The notes beneath the pieces were generated by a model. It ran no database searches. It was given only the letters and a program-made list of their open reading frames with translations, and had not been told where the DNA came from. From Vogesella margarita (GTDB lineage Bacteria; Pseudomonadota; Gammaproteobacteria; Burkholderiales; Chromobacteriaceae), in NCBI RefSeq assembly GCF_028548475.1, contig NZ_JAQQLE010000003.1, forward strand, positions 124,001 to 188,000: 64,000 nucleotides of DNA. Direction: 5' to 3'. Within the stretch, counting starts at the first letter, position 1. Each line of letters begins with the position of its first letter. Position numbers and translations under genes: made by a program. Positions 31,659 through 39,620 of this stretch are shown here, piece by piece.

Positions 31659-32915
31659 TCAGGCAAGCAGGCGCTTGAGCACGACATCGAGCAGCACCTG
31701 CGCCCCCTGCAGCAGCTGGGCGTCGTCGGTGTGTTCGCGCGGGTTGTGGCTGATGCCACCGTGACTGGGGACAAAAATCATCGCGGCGGGCGCGATGCGG
31801 GCGATCATCTGCGCGTCGTGGCCGGCGCCGGAGGTCATGCGCAGGCAGCTCAGGCCACGGGCGGCGGCAGCCTGCTCGACCTCGGCCACCAGCGGCTCGG
31901 CAAACGGCACCGGCTCGAAACGGGCCAGCCGTTCGCTATGGATACGAACCTGTTCCTGCTGCTCCAGCTCCACGAGGTAGTCGCGCAGCGCCTGCTCGGC
32001 CGCCTGCAGCCGGCTTTCGTCCGGGTCGCGCAGGTCTACCGTCAGCTGTGCCTTGCGCGGAATCACGTTGATCAGGTCCGGCTCGAAGTGCAGCGAGCCG
32101 ACGGTGGCCAGCGTGGTACCGGACTGCACCGCCAGCTGGCGCACGAAGGTAACGATGGCAGCAGCGGCGAAGCCCGCATCGTGGCGCAGGTGCATCGGCG
32201 TGGTGCCGGCATGGTTGGCCTTGCCCTGGATGGTCAGCTGCTGCCAGGAGATGCCCTGCAGGTTGGCCACCGCGCCAATCTGCACGCCTTCGGCCTCGAG
32301 CACCGGCCCCTGCTCGATATGCAGCTCCAGGTATTCGTGCGGCACGATGCTGCCCGTGGCCAGCTCGCCGGCGTAGCCGATGCGTAGCAACTCGTCGCCC
32401 AGGCGCGTGCCATCGGTGCCGATGCTGTCCAGCGCCGCCTGCAGCGGCAGGCCACCGGCGTGCACCAGCGAGCCCATCATGTCCGGCTGGTAGCGCACGC
32501 CCTCCTCGTTAGTGAAGGCGGCCACGGTGATCGGACGGGACGGCAGCACGCCCGCCTGGCGGAAGGCGCGCACCACGGCCAGACCGGCCAGCACGCCGTA
32601 GCAGCCGTCCAGCGCACCTGCGCTTTTTACCGTATCGATGTGCGAGCCCAGCATCAGCGGCCGGGCATCCGCACCAACGTTGGCCGCAAGCAGGGTGCCG
32701 AAGATATTGCCGATCTGGTCGATCTGGACGATGAGTTCTAGTTCCTGCATCCAGCGCACCAGCTGGTCGCGGCCGGCTTTTTCGGCATCGGTCAGCGCGA
32801 TACGGGTGCGACCGCCCGATTCCGGCTCGGCACCAATCTCGCCTAGCGCCCGGATCTGGCGCAGCAGGGTGTCGCCATCGAGGGGCAGTGTGTCCATCCG
32901 TGGGGTCAGCAGCAT
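31659..32915 (-). CDS. M20 family N-carbamoyl/allantoate-type amidohydrolase
   Basis: Zinc amidase of 418 residues of the hydantoinase/carbamoylase family (allantoate amidohydrolase, L-carbamoylase, ureidoglycine-type enzymes). Motifs: GSHIDTVKSAGALDGCYGVLAG, FTNEEGVRY, HIEQGPVLE, the substrate-binding GKANHAGTTPMHLRHDA and a C-terminal GAGHDAQ. The ATG at 32915 has a GGAG 7 bases upstream; the reading frame continues open to 33059 but that would overlap the divergent regulator. It is first in the operon beside an Lrp-type regulator. Confidence 0.9.
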   Translation of the reverse strand: MLLTPRMDTLPLDGDTLLRQIRALGEIGAEPESGGRTRIALTDAEKAGRDQLVRWMQELELIVQIDQIGNIFGTLLAANVGADARPLMLGSHIDTVKSAGALDGCYGVLAGLAVVRAFRQAGVLPSRPITVAAFTNEEGVRYQPDMMGSLVHAGGLPLQAALDSIGTDGTRLGDELLRIGYAGELATGSIVPHEYLELHIEQGPVLEAEGVQIGAVANLQGISWQQLTIQGKANHAGTTPMHLRHDAGFAAAAIVTFVRQLAVQSGTTLATVGSLHFEPDLINVIPRKAQLTVDLRDPDESRLQAAEQALRDYLVELEQQEQVRIHSERLARFEPVPFAEPLVAEVEQAAAARGLSCLRMTSGAGHDAQMIARIAPAAMIFVPSHGGISHNPREHTDDAQLLQGAQVLLDVVLKRLLA

Positions 32916-33058
32916 GTTTCGTCTCCAGAGGGCCAGCATAAGGGCGGGCCAGTAGCGAAATAATATTGCTGAACAGCCGTGAATTTTTCTTGATAATTGG
33001 GGATTGATAGCAAAAATATTGCGTTTATGTACAGACAGCTGCAAACGGGAGCAAAGCA

Positions 33059-33532
33059 ATGAACAACCAGCTAGATAGCTATGATCTGAGACTGCTGGCG
33101 GCGATCCAGCAAGACGCGCGCACGCCGCAGAACGAGCTGGGCGAAGCGGTGAACCTTTCCACCGCCGCGGTGAACCGCCGCCTCAAGCGGCTGGGAGAGG
33201 AAGGCGTGATCGAGCGCTACACCGCGGTGATCGCACCGGATGCCGTGGGCTACGGGCTGACCATCATCGCCACGGTGGAAGTGGAAAGCGAGCAGATCGA
33301 CCAGCTGGACGCGACCCGCCGCACTTTCACCGCCTGCCCGCACGTGCAGCAGTGCTACTACACCGCCGGCGAGTGGGACTTCGTGCTGGTTTTCGTGGTG
33401 CAGCACATGGAGCAGTACAACGAGCTAACCCGCAAACTGTTTTTCGGCAACGCCAACGTGAAGCGCTTCAAGACCCTGGTGGCAATGAGCCGCGACAAGG
33501 TGGGCCTGACGCTGCCGCTAGGAGAGGACTGA
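33059..33532 (+). CDS. Lrp/AsnC family transcriptional regulator
   Basis: Regulator of 157 residues with an N-terminal HTH (DLRLLAAIQQDARTPQNELGEAVNLSTAAVNRRLKRL) and a C-terminal RAM ligand-binding domain. It is divergent from the M20-lyase-M20 operon with a 143-base shared upstream region, so it most likely controls that operon in response to an amino-acid-like ligand. No clear operator was picked out. Confidence 0.92.
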   Translation: MNNQLDSYDLRLLAAIQQDARTPQNELGEAVNLSTAAVNRRLKRLGEEGVIERYTAVIAPDAVGYGLTIIATVEVESEQIDQLDATRRTFTACPHVQQCYYTAGEWDFVLVFVVQHMEQYNELTRKLFFGNANVKRFKTLVAMSRDKVGLTLPLGED

Positions 33533-33569
33533 TCGTGGCGGCGGTTCACGCCGGCATTGGACTGCCCCA

Positions 33570-34406
33570 CTACACCGTCACCTCCCCCCACAGCTGCTCG
33601 ACGATCGCTTTCAGCTGCAGCGACTCCTGCCAGCGGTCGGTGATGTCCAGCCCGTCGGCGCCGGTGATGGCATACGGCGCCGGCCCCAGCTCGCAGGTGA
33701 AGCTCAGCGTATCGTCCGCTAGCGCGCGGGCGCGCCAGCTGTGCATGCCGTAGCGCCACCAGTGCTGGAATTGCTGCAGCCACGGCTGGTGCTGGGCAAA
33801 GCGCAGCGGCACCTGCACCTGATGACCGTTGGACACCCGGCCGTGAAACCCCCAGCTGTGATCCAGAATGGTGTGCATCTGTTGCTGGTCTAGCGCCGCC
33901 GGCGGCAGCGGCAGTTCGCGCGCCACCACGTAGTGCGACAGGTCGGCCAGCAGCTTGAGGTTGGGCAGCTGCTGCAGCACGTCCAGCGTGAACAGCAGGT
34001 CGTTGGTCAGCCGGTAGCGGTGGGTTTCCACCAGTACCGGAAAATCCACCTGCTCCGCCAGCCGCTGCCAGCCTTCCAGCACGCGGATCGCCTCGCGCAG
34101 CGTGCGCGGGCGCAGGTCGGCCTGGATGGTGATGTGGTGGCAGCCGAATTCGCTGCCCAGCTCCAGCGCCGGCTGCAGGCCGTCGATGTCGGTCGGGAAC
34201 ACCTGGCCTTCGGCCTGCAGACCCAGCTCTCTGGCAGTCGCCGCCAGCCGCTGTACGTGCGCGCGCTGGTAGTAGTGGTCGGTAAAGCCATCGAAGCCGG
34301 CGGCGGCCAGCTGCTGCAGGTTGTCCTCCACGCTGGCGGTGTGGCCGTGGGGATGGATGCGCTCCATCGCCCACATCGATTGAAAGATCAGCAACTGCTT
34401 AGACAC
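33570..34406 (-). CDS. Sugar phosphate isomerase/epimerase-like TIM barrel, last gene of moc-like operon
   Basis: Protein of 278 residues of the xylose-isomerase-like TIM-barrel superfamily. Metal-site candidates are PVLVETHRYRLTND, LLADLSHYV and ILDHSWGFHGRVSNGHQVQV. It overlaps the reductase gene by 8 bases and ends the operon mocD-mocE-mocF-TIM. In rhizopine catabolism MocC is also a TIM-barrel protein of this class, so a role in converting the demethylated cyclitol is plausible. The reaction is unknown. Confidence 0.75.
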   Translation of the reverse strand: MSKQLLIFQSMWAMERIHPHGHTASVEDNLQQLAAAGFDGFTDHYYQRAHVQRLAATARELGLQAEGQVFPTDIDGLQPALELGSEFGCHHITIQADLRPRTLREAIRVLEGWQRLAEQVDFPVLVETHRYRLTNDLLFTLDVLQQLPNLKLLADLSHYVVARELPLPPAALDQQQMHTILDHSWGFHGRVSNGHQVQVPLRFAQHQPWLQQFQHWWRYGMHSWRARALADDTLSFTCELGPAPYAITGADGLDITDRWQESLQLKAIVEQLWGEVTV

Positions 34407-35646
34407 TGGCCACTCCTTTGAGCAGGGATTTCAGGCTGCTGGCCGGGTCGGCCAGCGCGGCGGCGGGCAGCGGCTTGCCGCTGCGGATCAGCATCTCCGC
34501 CAGCTTGATGTCGCGGGCGATGCTGTTGTCGGCGCCCCAGCCGCAGGCGCCCTGCAGCCGCTCCGCCGCATCGAGGTAGAACAGCAGCAGGCCGTCATCC
34601 GGCAGCGCGCGGGTCACACAGTTGGCCGCAGCCTGCAGCTGGCCGGCCAGTTGCAGGCTGTGGTCGAACTGGTCGGACCAGAACCACGGCAGCGCGGCAT
34701 AGGCGTCGTCGGCGCCCAGCAGGCTGCGCGCCACGTGGCGGCCCTGTTCCTCGGCATTGCGCCAGGTTTCCAGCCGCTGCGGCTGGCCACTGACGGGGCA
34801 GGGAAACTCGCAGGCATCGCCCACCGCGTAGATGTGCGCATCGCTGCTCTGCAGTCGGCTGTCGACGCGGATGCCGTTGCCCACCGCCAGCCCGGCGGCG
34901 GCGGCCAGCTCGGTGTTGGGCTGGATGCCGATGCCCACTACCACCGTGTCGCAGGCCAGCAGCTCGCCATCGGCCAGCTCCACCGCGCTGACGCTGCCAT
35001 CGCCGCGAAAGGCCGCGATCTGGCAGCCAAGGCGCACTTCCACGCCGCGCGCCCGGTGCAGCGCCAGCAGCTTGGCGGAAATCAGCGGTGGCAGCGCGCG
35101 TGCGGCCAACCTGTCGCCGGCTTCCAGCACGGTGACCTGGCAGCCCTGCTGACGCGCACTGGCGGCCACTTCCAGGCCGATGAAACCGCCGCCGACCACC
35201 ACCAGCCGCTGGCCGGCCTGCAGCCGTGGCCGCAGTGCGGCGGCATCGTCCAGCGTGCGCAGCAGCTGCACGCCGGCGAGATCGGCACCCGGCAAGCTGG
35301 CCTGGCGTGCACGACCGCCGGTGGCCAGCAGCAGCTGGTGATAGGGCAGCGTGCGGCCATCGTGCAGGGTGATCTGGCGCTTGGCCGGGGCAATGGCGCT
35401 GACACGGGTGGCGCTCAGCCGCTCGATGGCCAGCGTCTGGTACTGCTCGGCGCTGCCGATGTGGCAGGCGTCCGCCGGCTGGCTGTCCAGCAGCAGTTGC
35501 TTGGACAGCGCCGGACGTTCATACGGCAGGTGCGGCTCGTCGCCGATCAGCAGCAGCTGCCCGGCGTAACCCTGTTCGCGCAGGGCCAGCGCGGCGCGGC
35601 CGCCGGCATGGCCGGCGCCGACGATGATGATGGGGGCGGTATTCAT
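34399..35646 (-). CDS. NAD(P)/FAD ferredoxin reductase, MocF-like
   Basis: Reductase of 415 residues that should pass electrons from NAD(P)H to the adjacent Rieske ferredoxin. It has an N-terminal FAD motif IIIVGAGHAGGRAALALREQG, a second dinucleotide motif VVVGGGFIGLEVAASARQQG, and the HIYAVGDACEFP flavin motif with C-terminal reductase domain, like rubredoxin/Rieske ferredoxin reductases. The ATG at 35646 is chosen because the FAD motif begins 4 residues later. Next to the MocE and MocD homologues it fits MocF. Confidence 0.88.
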   Translation of the reverse strand: MNTAPIIIVGAGHAGGRAALALREQGYAGQLLLIGDEPHLPYERPALSKQLLLDSQPADACHIGSAEQYQTLAIERLSATRVSAIAPAKRQITLHDGRTLPYHQLLLATGGRARQASLPGADLAGVQLLRTLDDAAALRPRLQAGQRLVVVGGGFIGLEVAASARQQGCQVTVLEAGDRLAARALPPLISAKLLALHRARGVEVRLGCQIAAFRGDGSVSAVELADGELLACDTVVVGIGIQPNTELAAAAGLAVGNGIRVDSRLQSSDAHIYAVGDACEFPCPVSGQPQRLETWRNAEEQGRHVARSLLGADDAYAALPWFWSDQFDHSLQLAGQLQAAANCVTRALPDDGLLLFYLDAAERLQGACGWGADNSIARDIKLAEMLIRSGKPLPAAALADPASSLKSLLKGVASV

Positions 35647-35659
35647 GGCGCGGCTCCGT

Positions 35660-35980
35660 TCAGGCGTCGGCCAGCGCAATCCACACCCGGCCGCCTTCCA
35701 GCTTCACCGGGTAGGTCTGCAGGTTCACGCATACCGGCGCGCCCAGCGCCTTGCCGCTGCGGTAGTCGAAGCGGCCGTTGTGCTTGGGGCATTCGATGAT
35801 GTGGTCCATCACCAGGCCGTCGGCCAGATGCACCTTCTCGTGGGTGCAGGTGCCGGCGGTGGCGTAGAACTGGTCGTCCGGCGCGCGGTAGATGGCATAG
35901 GTGCGGCCGGCGTGGTCGAAGCGCAGCACGTCTTCCTGCTCGATGTCGTCGACATCACAGGCGTTGATCCATTGGCTCAT
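35660..35980 (-). CDS. Rieske-type ferredoxin, MocE-like
   Basis: Small [2Fe-2S] ferredoxin of 106 residues. Cluster ligands lie in CTHEKVHLADG and CPKHNGRFDY (CxH...CxxH). The overall sequence closely resembles rhizobial MocE, from the starting MSQWINACDVDDIEQEDVLRF to the AHPVCVNLQTYPVK-like end (here APVCVNLQTYPVKLEGG). GAGGAG lies about 7 bases before the ATG. It lies between oxygenase and reductase genes, so it should be the electron carrier of a three-component oxygenase. Confidence 0.88.
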   Translation of the reverse strand: MSQWINACDVDDIEQEDVLRFDHAGRTYAIYRAPDDQFYATAGTCTHEKVHLADGLVMDHIIECPKHNGRFDYRSGKALGAPVCVNLQTYPVKLEGGRVWIALADA

Positions 35981-36035
35981 GATGGGGCTCCTCTGTGTTG
36001 GCGGCGCCGGCGCTGGCCGGCACGGTTGTCTGGGG

Positions 36036-37121
36036 TCAGGCGTAGCTGCGGACGGCTTCAGGGTTGGCCGCAACGTTGTGGCTGGCCGGCAGTGGCGGCA
36101 GCTGGCGCGGGATGGTGTAGCCGGGGTCGCTGCGCTGGCGCCACAGCGCCGGGATGATCTCGCGGTAGGCGTGCAGCAGGCCGGGGTGGGCCGGCGGGCA
36201 TTGCTCCTGGATCAGCGCGTGCAGCTTGGGCAGGTTGTAGAACGGCACCATCGGGAACATGTGGTGCTCCACGTGGTAGTTCATCTTCATGTACAGGAAG
36301 GCGAACAGCGGGTTGAAGATCACGGTGCGGGTGTTCAGGCGGTGGTCCAGCACGTCCTCGGCGAGGCCAGCGTGCTGGGTGATGTTGAACACCTGGGTCA
36401 GCGGCGAGCCGTAGAAGCGCGGCAGCACCACGAACATGGCCGGCAGGATGCTGCCGCTGTAGATGCAGGCGGCGATGGTGGCGGCAAAGATCAGCGTGTG
36501 CACCTGGCTGGAGCGGATCATGCGGCCGATTTCCGACGCCGGCACGAAGGAGCGGGTGGCGCTGCTCACGCTGCCAAAGGCGTGGCGCACGGTGCGCGCC
36601 AGCTCGATGCTGCCGGACTTGAGGAAGAAGAAATCGGCCAACAGCCCGGCCAGTTTTAACGGGCGCGGAAAGGCGATTTCGCGGTCGTTGCCGACGATGA
36701 TGGTGTCGGTGTGGTGGCGGGCGTGGCTCCAGCGCCAGAACACGGTTTCATGCAGAGCCAGGAAGGAGGTGAGCTGGAAGAAGAAGGTATTCAGCCAGCC
36801 GGTGCGGAACGGCGTGCCGTGCGACAGCTCGTGCGAGCCGTGCTCGCCGGCGGCATACAGCAGGCCGTACAGCAGGAAGGCCGGCACCGCCCACGGCGTG
36901 CCCCAGGCGTGAAAGGCCAGCACGCCGCTGCCGATCAAGAGCGCCAGCCAGCTGCCCAGGTATTTCAGCGCCTGCCAGTCGTCGCGCTGCATCAGCTGTT
37001 TCATGGTCTTGCGGTCTACCTGGCAGGCAAACCACTGTGCCGATACCAGGCCGCGCGCGGCGGCCTGCTGGCCGCAGGGGCCATCGAGACTGTAGTCCCG
37101 GATTTGCTTGTTATCCATCAT
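36036..37121 (-). CDS. MocD-like membrane diiron oxygenase (fatty acid desaturase fold)
   Basis: Integral membrane protein of 361 residues. It has the three histidine clusters of desaturase/hydroxylase diiron enzymes: HGSHELSHGTPF, WSHARHHTDT and YHVEHHMFP, with ITQHAGL between the last two, and several hydrophobic helices. In Rhizobium, MocD with MocE and MocF demethylates the rhizopine 3-O-methyl-scyllo-inosamine. Here it leads a mocD-E-F-TIM operon divergent from a LacI regulator. Two adjacent ATGs (37121, 37118) are possible. A fatty-acid role is the alternative, but the neighbours argue against it. Confidence 0.82.
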   Translation of the reverse strand: MMDNKQIRDYSLDGPCGQQAAARGLVSAQWFACQVDRKTMKQLMQRDDWQALKYLGSWLALLIGSGVLAFHAWGTPWAVPAFLLYGLLYAAGEHGSHELSHGTPFRTGWLNTFFFQLTSFLALHETVFWRWSHARHHTDTIIVGNDREIAFPRPLKLAGLLADFFFLKSGSIELARTVRHAFGSVSSATRSFVPASEIGRMIRSSQVHTLIFAATIAACIYSGSILPAMFVVLPRFYGSPLTQVFNITQHAGLAEDVLDHRLNTRTVIFNPLFAFLYMKMNYHVEHHMFPMVPFYNLPKLHALIQEQCPPAHPGLLHAYREIIPALWRQRSDPGYTIPRQLPPLPASHNVAANPEAVRSYA

Positions 37122-37124
37122 TTT

Positions 37125-37130
37125 CTATCA
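37125..37130. promoter_or_regulatory. Half-operator at the mocD start
   Basis: CTATCA here matches one arm of the palindrome at 37287-37301. The 11 bases AATGATAGAAA are shared between the two sites, each just before a start codon. Confidence 0.35.
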
Positions 37131-37286
37131 TTCTCCGATGTGTGGTGTCGTGATGCACCTGCTGGCGGTTGCTTGTTGGCAATCAAGTGGCTGCAGGGTG
37201 TAATCGAGTATAATCAGCCAGCGCCAGCGTACAATCCTGCCGCTTCACTTGGCATCAATAGCTCTCATTGGCTGCTGGAAAGTGAA

Positions 37287-37301
37287 TGATAGAAACTATC
37301 A
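37287..37301. promoter_or_regulatory. Candidate LacI-family operator before the regulator at 37317
   Basis: TGATAGAAACTATCA is a perfect 6-base inverted repeat with a 3-base centre, 15 bases before the regulator start. It is likely the autoregulatory site and a control site for the divergent mocD operon. Confidence 0.6.
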
Positions 37302-37316
37302 AGATAAGGCAAGAAA

Positions 37317-38342
37317 ATGGGACCGACAATGACGGATGTGGCCCGCGAGGCCGGGGTGGGGGTAGCCACGGTGGACCGGGTGATCAACAAGCGCGCCAGC
37401 GTCAGCCAGGAGACGGCGGAACGTGTACTGGCGGCGGCGGAGAAGCTGGGCTTTCGCCGCACCGGGCTGATCCGCGATCGCATCGACGAGCGCACCGCCG
37501 GCTACCGGCTGGGCTTTATCCTGCAAAAGAGCAGCACCCATTTCTACAGCGAGCTGGGCAGCGTGCTGGAGGTGGCAACCCGGACGCAGATGCAGCCTGC
37601 GGGCAAGGCGTTGGTGGCGTTTCTGGACGAGCTGACGCCGGAGCAGGTGGTGGCCAAGCTGTACGAGCTGAGCAAGAAGGTGGACGCCATCGCGCTGGTG
37701 GCGGCCGATCACCCGCTGGTCAGCCAGGCCATTGACGACATCAGCGCGCGCGGCATCCCGGTGTTCGCGTTGATTTCCGATCTCACCGCCGACAGCTGCA
37801 GCGGCTATGTCGGTATCGACCACCGCAAGGTTGGCCGCACCGCGGCGTGGGCGATTGCCGAGCTGGCGCCGGCGCCGGGCAAGGTGGGGGTGATCGTCGG
37901 CAGCCACCGCTACCTGTGCCAGGAACAGAGCGAGATGAGCTTCCGTTCCTACTTCCGCGAGTTTGCGCCGCAGTTCCAGCTGCTGGACACGCTGATCAGC
38001 CTGGAAGACATCCACCTGGCGCAGTCGGCGACGCTGGAATTGCTGAAGCGGCACCCGGACCTGACCGGTATCTATATCGCCGGCGGCGGTATCGAGGGCG
38101 TGCTGCAGGCGCTGAAGGACGGCAACCCGCCGCCGGGGCTGGTGACGGTGTGCCTGGATCTGACTGCGGTGACGCGGCAGGCGCTGATCGAGCGCCGCGT
38201 CAACATGGTGCTGTCGCATCCGCAGGAGTGGCTGGCCAGCCGGCTGGTGGAGGTGATGGTGGCAGCGATTCAGAGCAAGGCCACCCGTGGCTCGCTGCAG
38301 AGCAGCCTGCCGTTCATCACCTACACCCCGGCCAACGTGTAG
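37317..38342 (+). CDS. LacI-family regulator, divergent from moc-like operon
   Basis: Regulator of 341 residues with an N-terminal LacI HTH (TMTDVAREAGVGVATVDRVINKRASVS) and a periplasmic-binding-like effector domain (YVGIDHRKVGRTAAWAIAELA ... GIYIAGGGIEGVLQAL), probably sensing a cyclitol. It lacks the usual YPAL hinge-helix text but keeps its position. A second ATG at 37329 also precedes the HTH. Probable target: the mocD-E-F-TIM operon. Confidence 0.9.
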   Translation: MGPTMTDVAREAGVGVATVDRVINKRASVSQETAERVLAAAEKLGFRRTGLIRDRIDERTAGYRLGFILQKSSTHFYSELGSVLEVATRTQMQPAGKALVAFLDELTPEQVVAKLYELSKKVDAIALVAADHPLVSQAIDDISARGIPVFALISDLTADSCSGYVGIDHRKVGRTAAWAIAELAPAPGKVGVIVGSHRYLCQEQSEMSFRSYFREFAPQFQLLDTLISLEDIHLAQSATLELLKRHPDLTGIYIAGGGIEGVLQALKDGNPPPGLVTVCLDLTAVTRQALIERRVNMVLSHPQEWLASRLVEVMVAAIQSKATRGSLQSSLPFITYTPANV

Positions 38343-38402
38343 CGGCCCCGTCCGCCGGTCTTGCCCGCGGATGGCCGCCACAGTGCGACGTTCGACAGCC
38401 AC

Positions 38403-38428
38403 AAAAAAGGGCACCCAACGGGGTGCCC
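38403..38428 (-). terminator. Rho-independent terminator for the SBP operon
   Basis: On the minus strand GGGCACCC and GGGTGCCC form an 8-base stem followed by six T, about 105 bases past the binding-protein stop. Confidence 0.85.
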
Positions 38429-38533
38429 AAGCTTACCAAGCGGGAGACAACAACTGCTGACGACCGCGCCACACCCGCCACTACGCAACAATGCGTTGCC
38501 GCATTGCCGCGCGGGCGGTCATGGCGCCGCTCG

Positions 38534-39472
38534 TCAATTACGACTCTGGTAGTTCTTGTAGTTGGCCGCGGTCACCAGCTCGTACGGCACCCAGATCATG
38601 CTGGGCACCTTCTCGCCGGCGGCCAGCCGCAATGCCGCATTCACCGCGCCCTTACCCTGCGCCGCGGCGTCCTGGAACACCGTCACCTTCATCTCGCCGG
38701 CCTTCATCGCACTCAGCGCATCCTGGGTGGCGTCGATGCCGGCCACCACCATCTTGTCCAGCTTGCCGGAAGACTTCAGCGCCTGGATCGCGCCCAGCGC
38801 CATCTCGTCATTGTTGGCCACCACGGCATCGAACTTCAGGCCGGCGGTCATCCAGTTCATCACCAGGTCGCGGCCTTCGGTGCGCGACCACTTGGCGGTC
38901 TGCTTTTCCACCACCTTGATGCCGTTGCACGGCGCCTTGGACATCACTTCTTCCGCATACTTGGTGCGCAGGCGGGCCTCCTGGGTAGCCAGGTCGCCCA
39001 TCATGATCACCACACTGCCCTTGCCGTTCAGCTGGCGGCACACCTCTTTCATCTGGATGGTGCCGGACACCGAATCATCGGAGCCGACAAACGCCACTTT
39101 CGGCGGCAGGGTCTTGTCGGTGGGCATGCGGTTGACGAACACCAGCGGGATGCCGGCCGCCTGCGCCAGCTTGGTGATCTTCGGCGTAGTACTGGTATCC
39201 ACCGCGCTGACCACGATGGCATCCACCTTCTGCGCGATGAAGTTCTGCACCTGGCTGATCTGGCGGCCAACGTCGTTCTGCGCGTCTTCCAGCTGCAGGT
39301 TCACCCCCTTCTGGCTGGCGGCATAACTCTTCATGTTGTTGCGCAGGATGGTGAGAAAATTATTGTCGAAAGTGGCCATGGTCACCCCCAGACGGGCGGC
39401 GGAGGCCGGCATGGCCTGCATGGCGAGGGAAACCAGTACCACCGAACCTGCATGCTTGATGAAACGTTTCAT
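38534..39472 (-). CDS. Orphan periplasmic sugar/cyclitol-binding protein (IbpA/MocB-like)
   Basis: Type I (RbsB-like) binding protein of 312 residues with a signal peptide (about 1-26). It is a close paralogue of the binding protein at 53887-54825, sharing for example [32 protein letters not shown] and [14 protein letters not shown]. No ATPase or permease lies beside it, so it probably loads the inositol ABC transporter at 51-54 kb with a different cyclitol, in the way MocB serves rhizopine uptake. It is last in the operon with a Gfo/Idh dehydrogenase and a Hyi-like isomerase. Confidence 0.87.
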   Translation of the reverse strand: MKRFIKHAGSVVLVSLAMQAMPASAARLGVTMATFDNNFLTILRNNMKSYAASQKGVNLQLEDAQNDVGRQISQVQNFIAQKVDAIVVSAVDTSTTPKITKLAQAAGIPLVFVNRMPTDKTLPPKVAFVGSDDSVSGTIQMKEVCRQLNGKGSVVIMMGDLATQEARLRTKYAEEVMSKAPCNGIKVVEKQTAKWSRTEGRDLVMNWMTAGLKFDAVVANNDEMALGAIQALKSSGKLDKMVVAGIDATQDALSAMKAGEMKVTVFQDAAAQGKGAVNAALRLAAGEKVPSMIWVPYELVTAANYKNYQSRN

Positions 39473-39620
39473 TGGTGTATCTCCTGTGTTTTATTAATAC
39501 CACCGCTACCTGCCGCCTTCCCGCAGGAAGACCGCCGGCAAATGACGCTGTTTCAGACTGCTGTTGCCTTACCCGCCGCGGCACGGCACTTGCTGTACGC
39601 CCGCCACGGCCGGTTGTTCA

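Noticed and set aside
29610-32387. 925-codon open frame on the plus strand
   Set aside because: It is antisense to the amidohydrolase, ammonia-lyase and carbamoylase genes; its translation is low-complexity and has no recognisable domain. Long antisense frames are common in GC-rich DNA.
36036-37121. Call as a lipid fatty acid desaturase
   Set aside because: The fold and histidine boxes fit, but the adjoining Rieske ferredoxin and reductase and the inositol context favour a MocD-type oxygenase.
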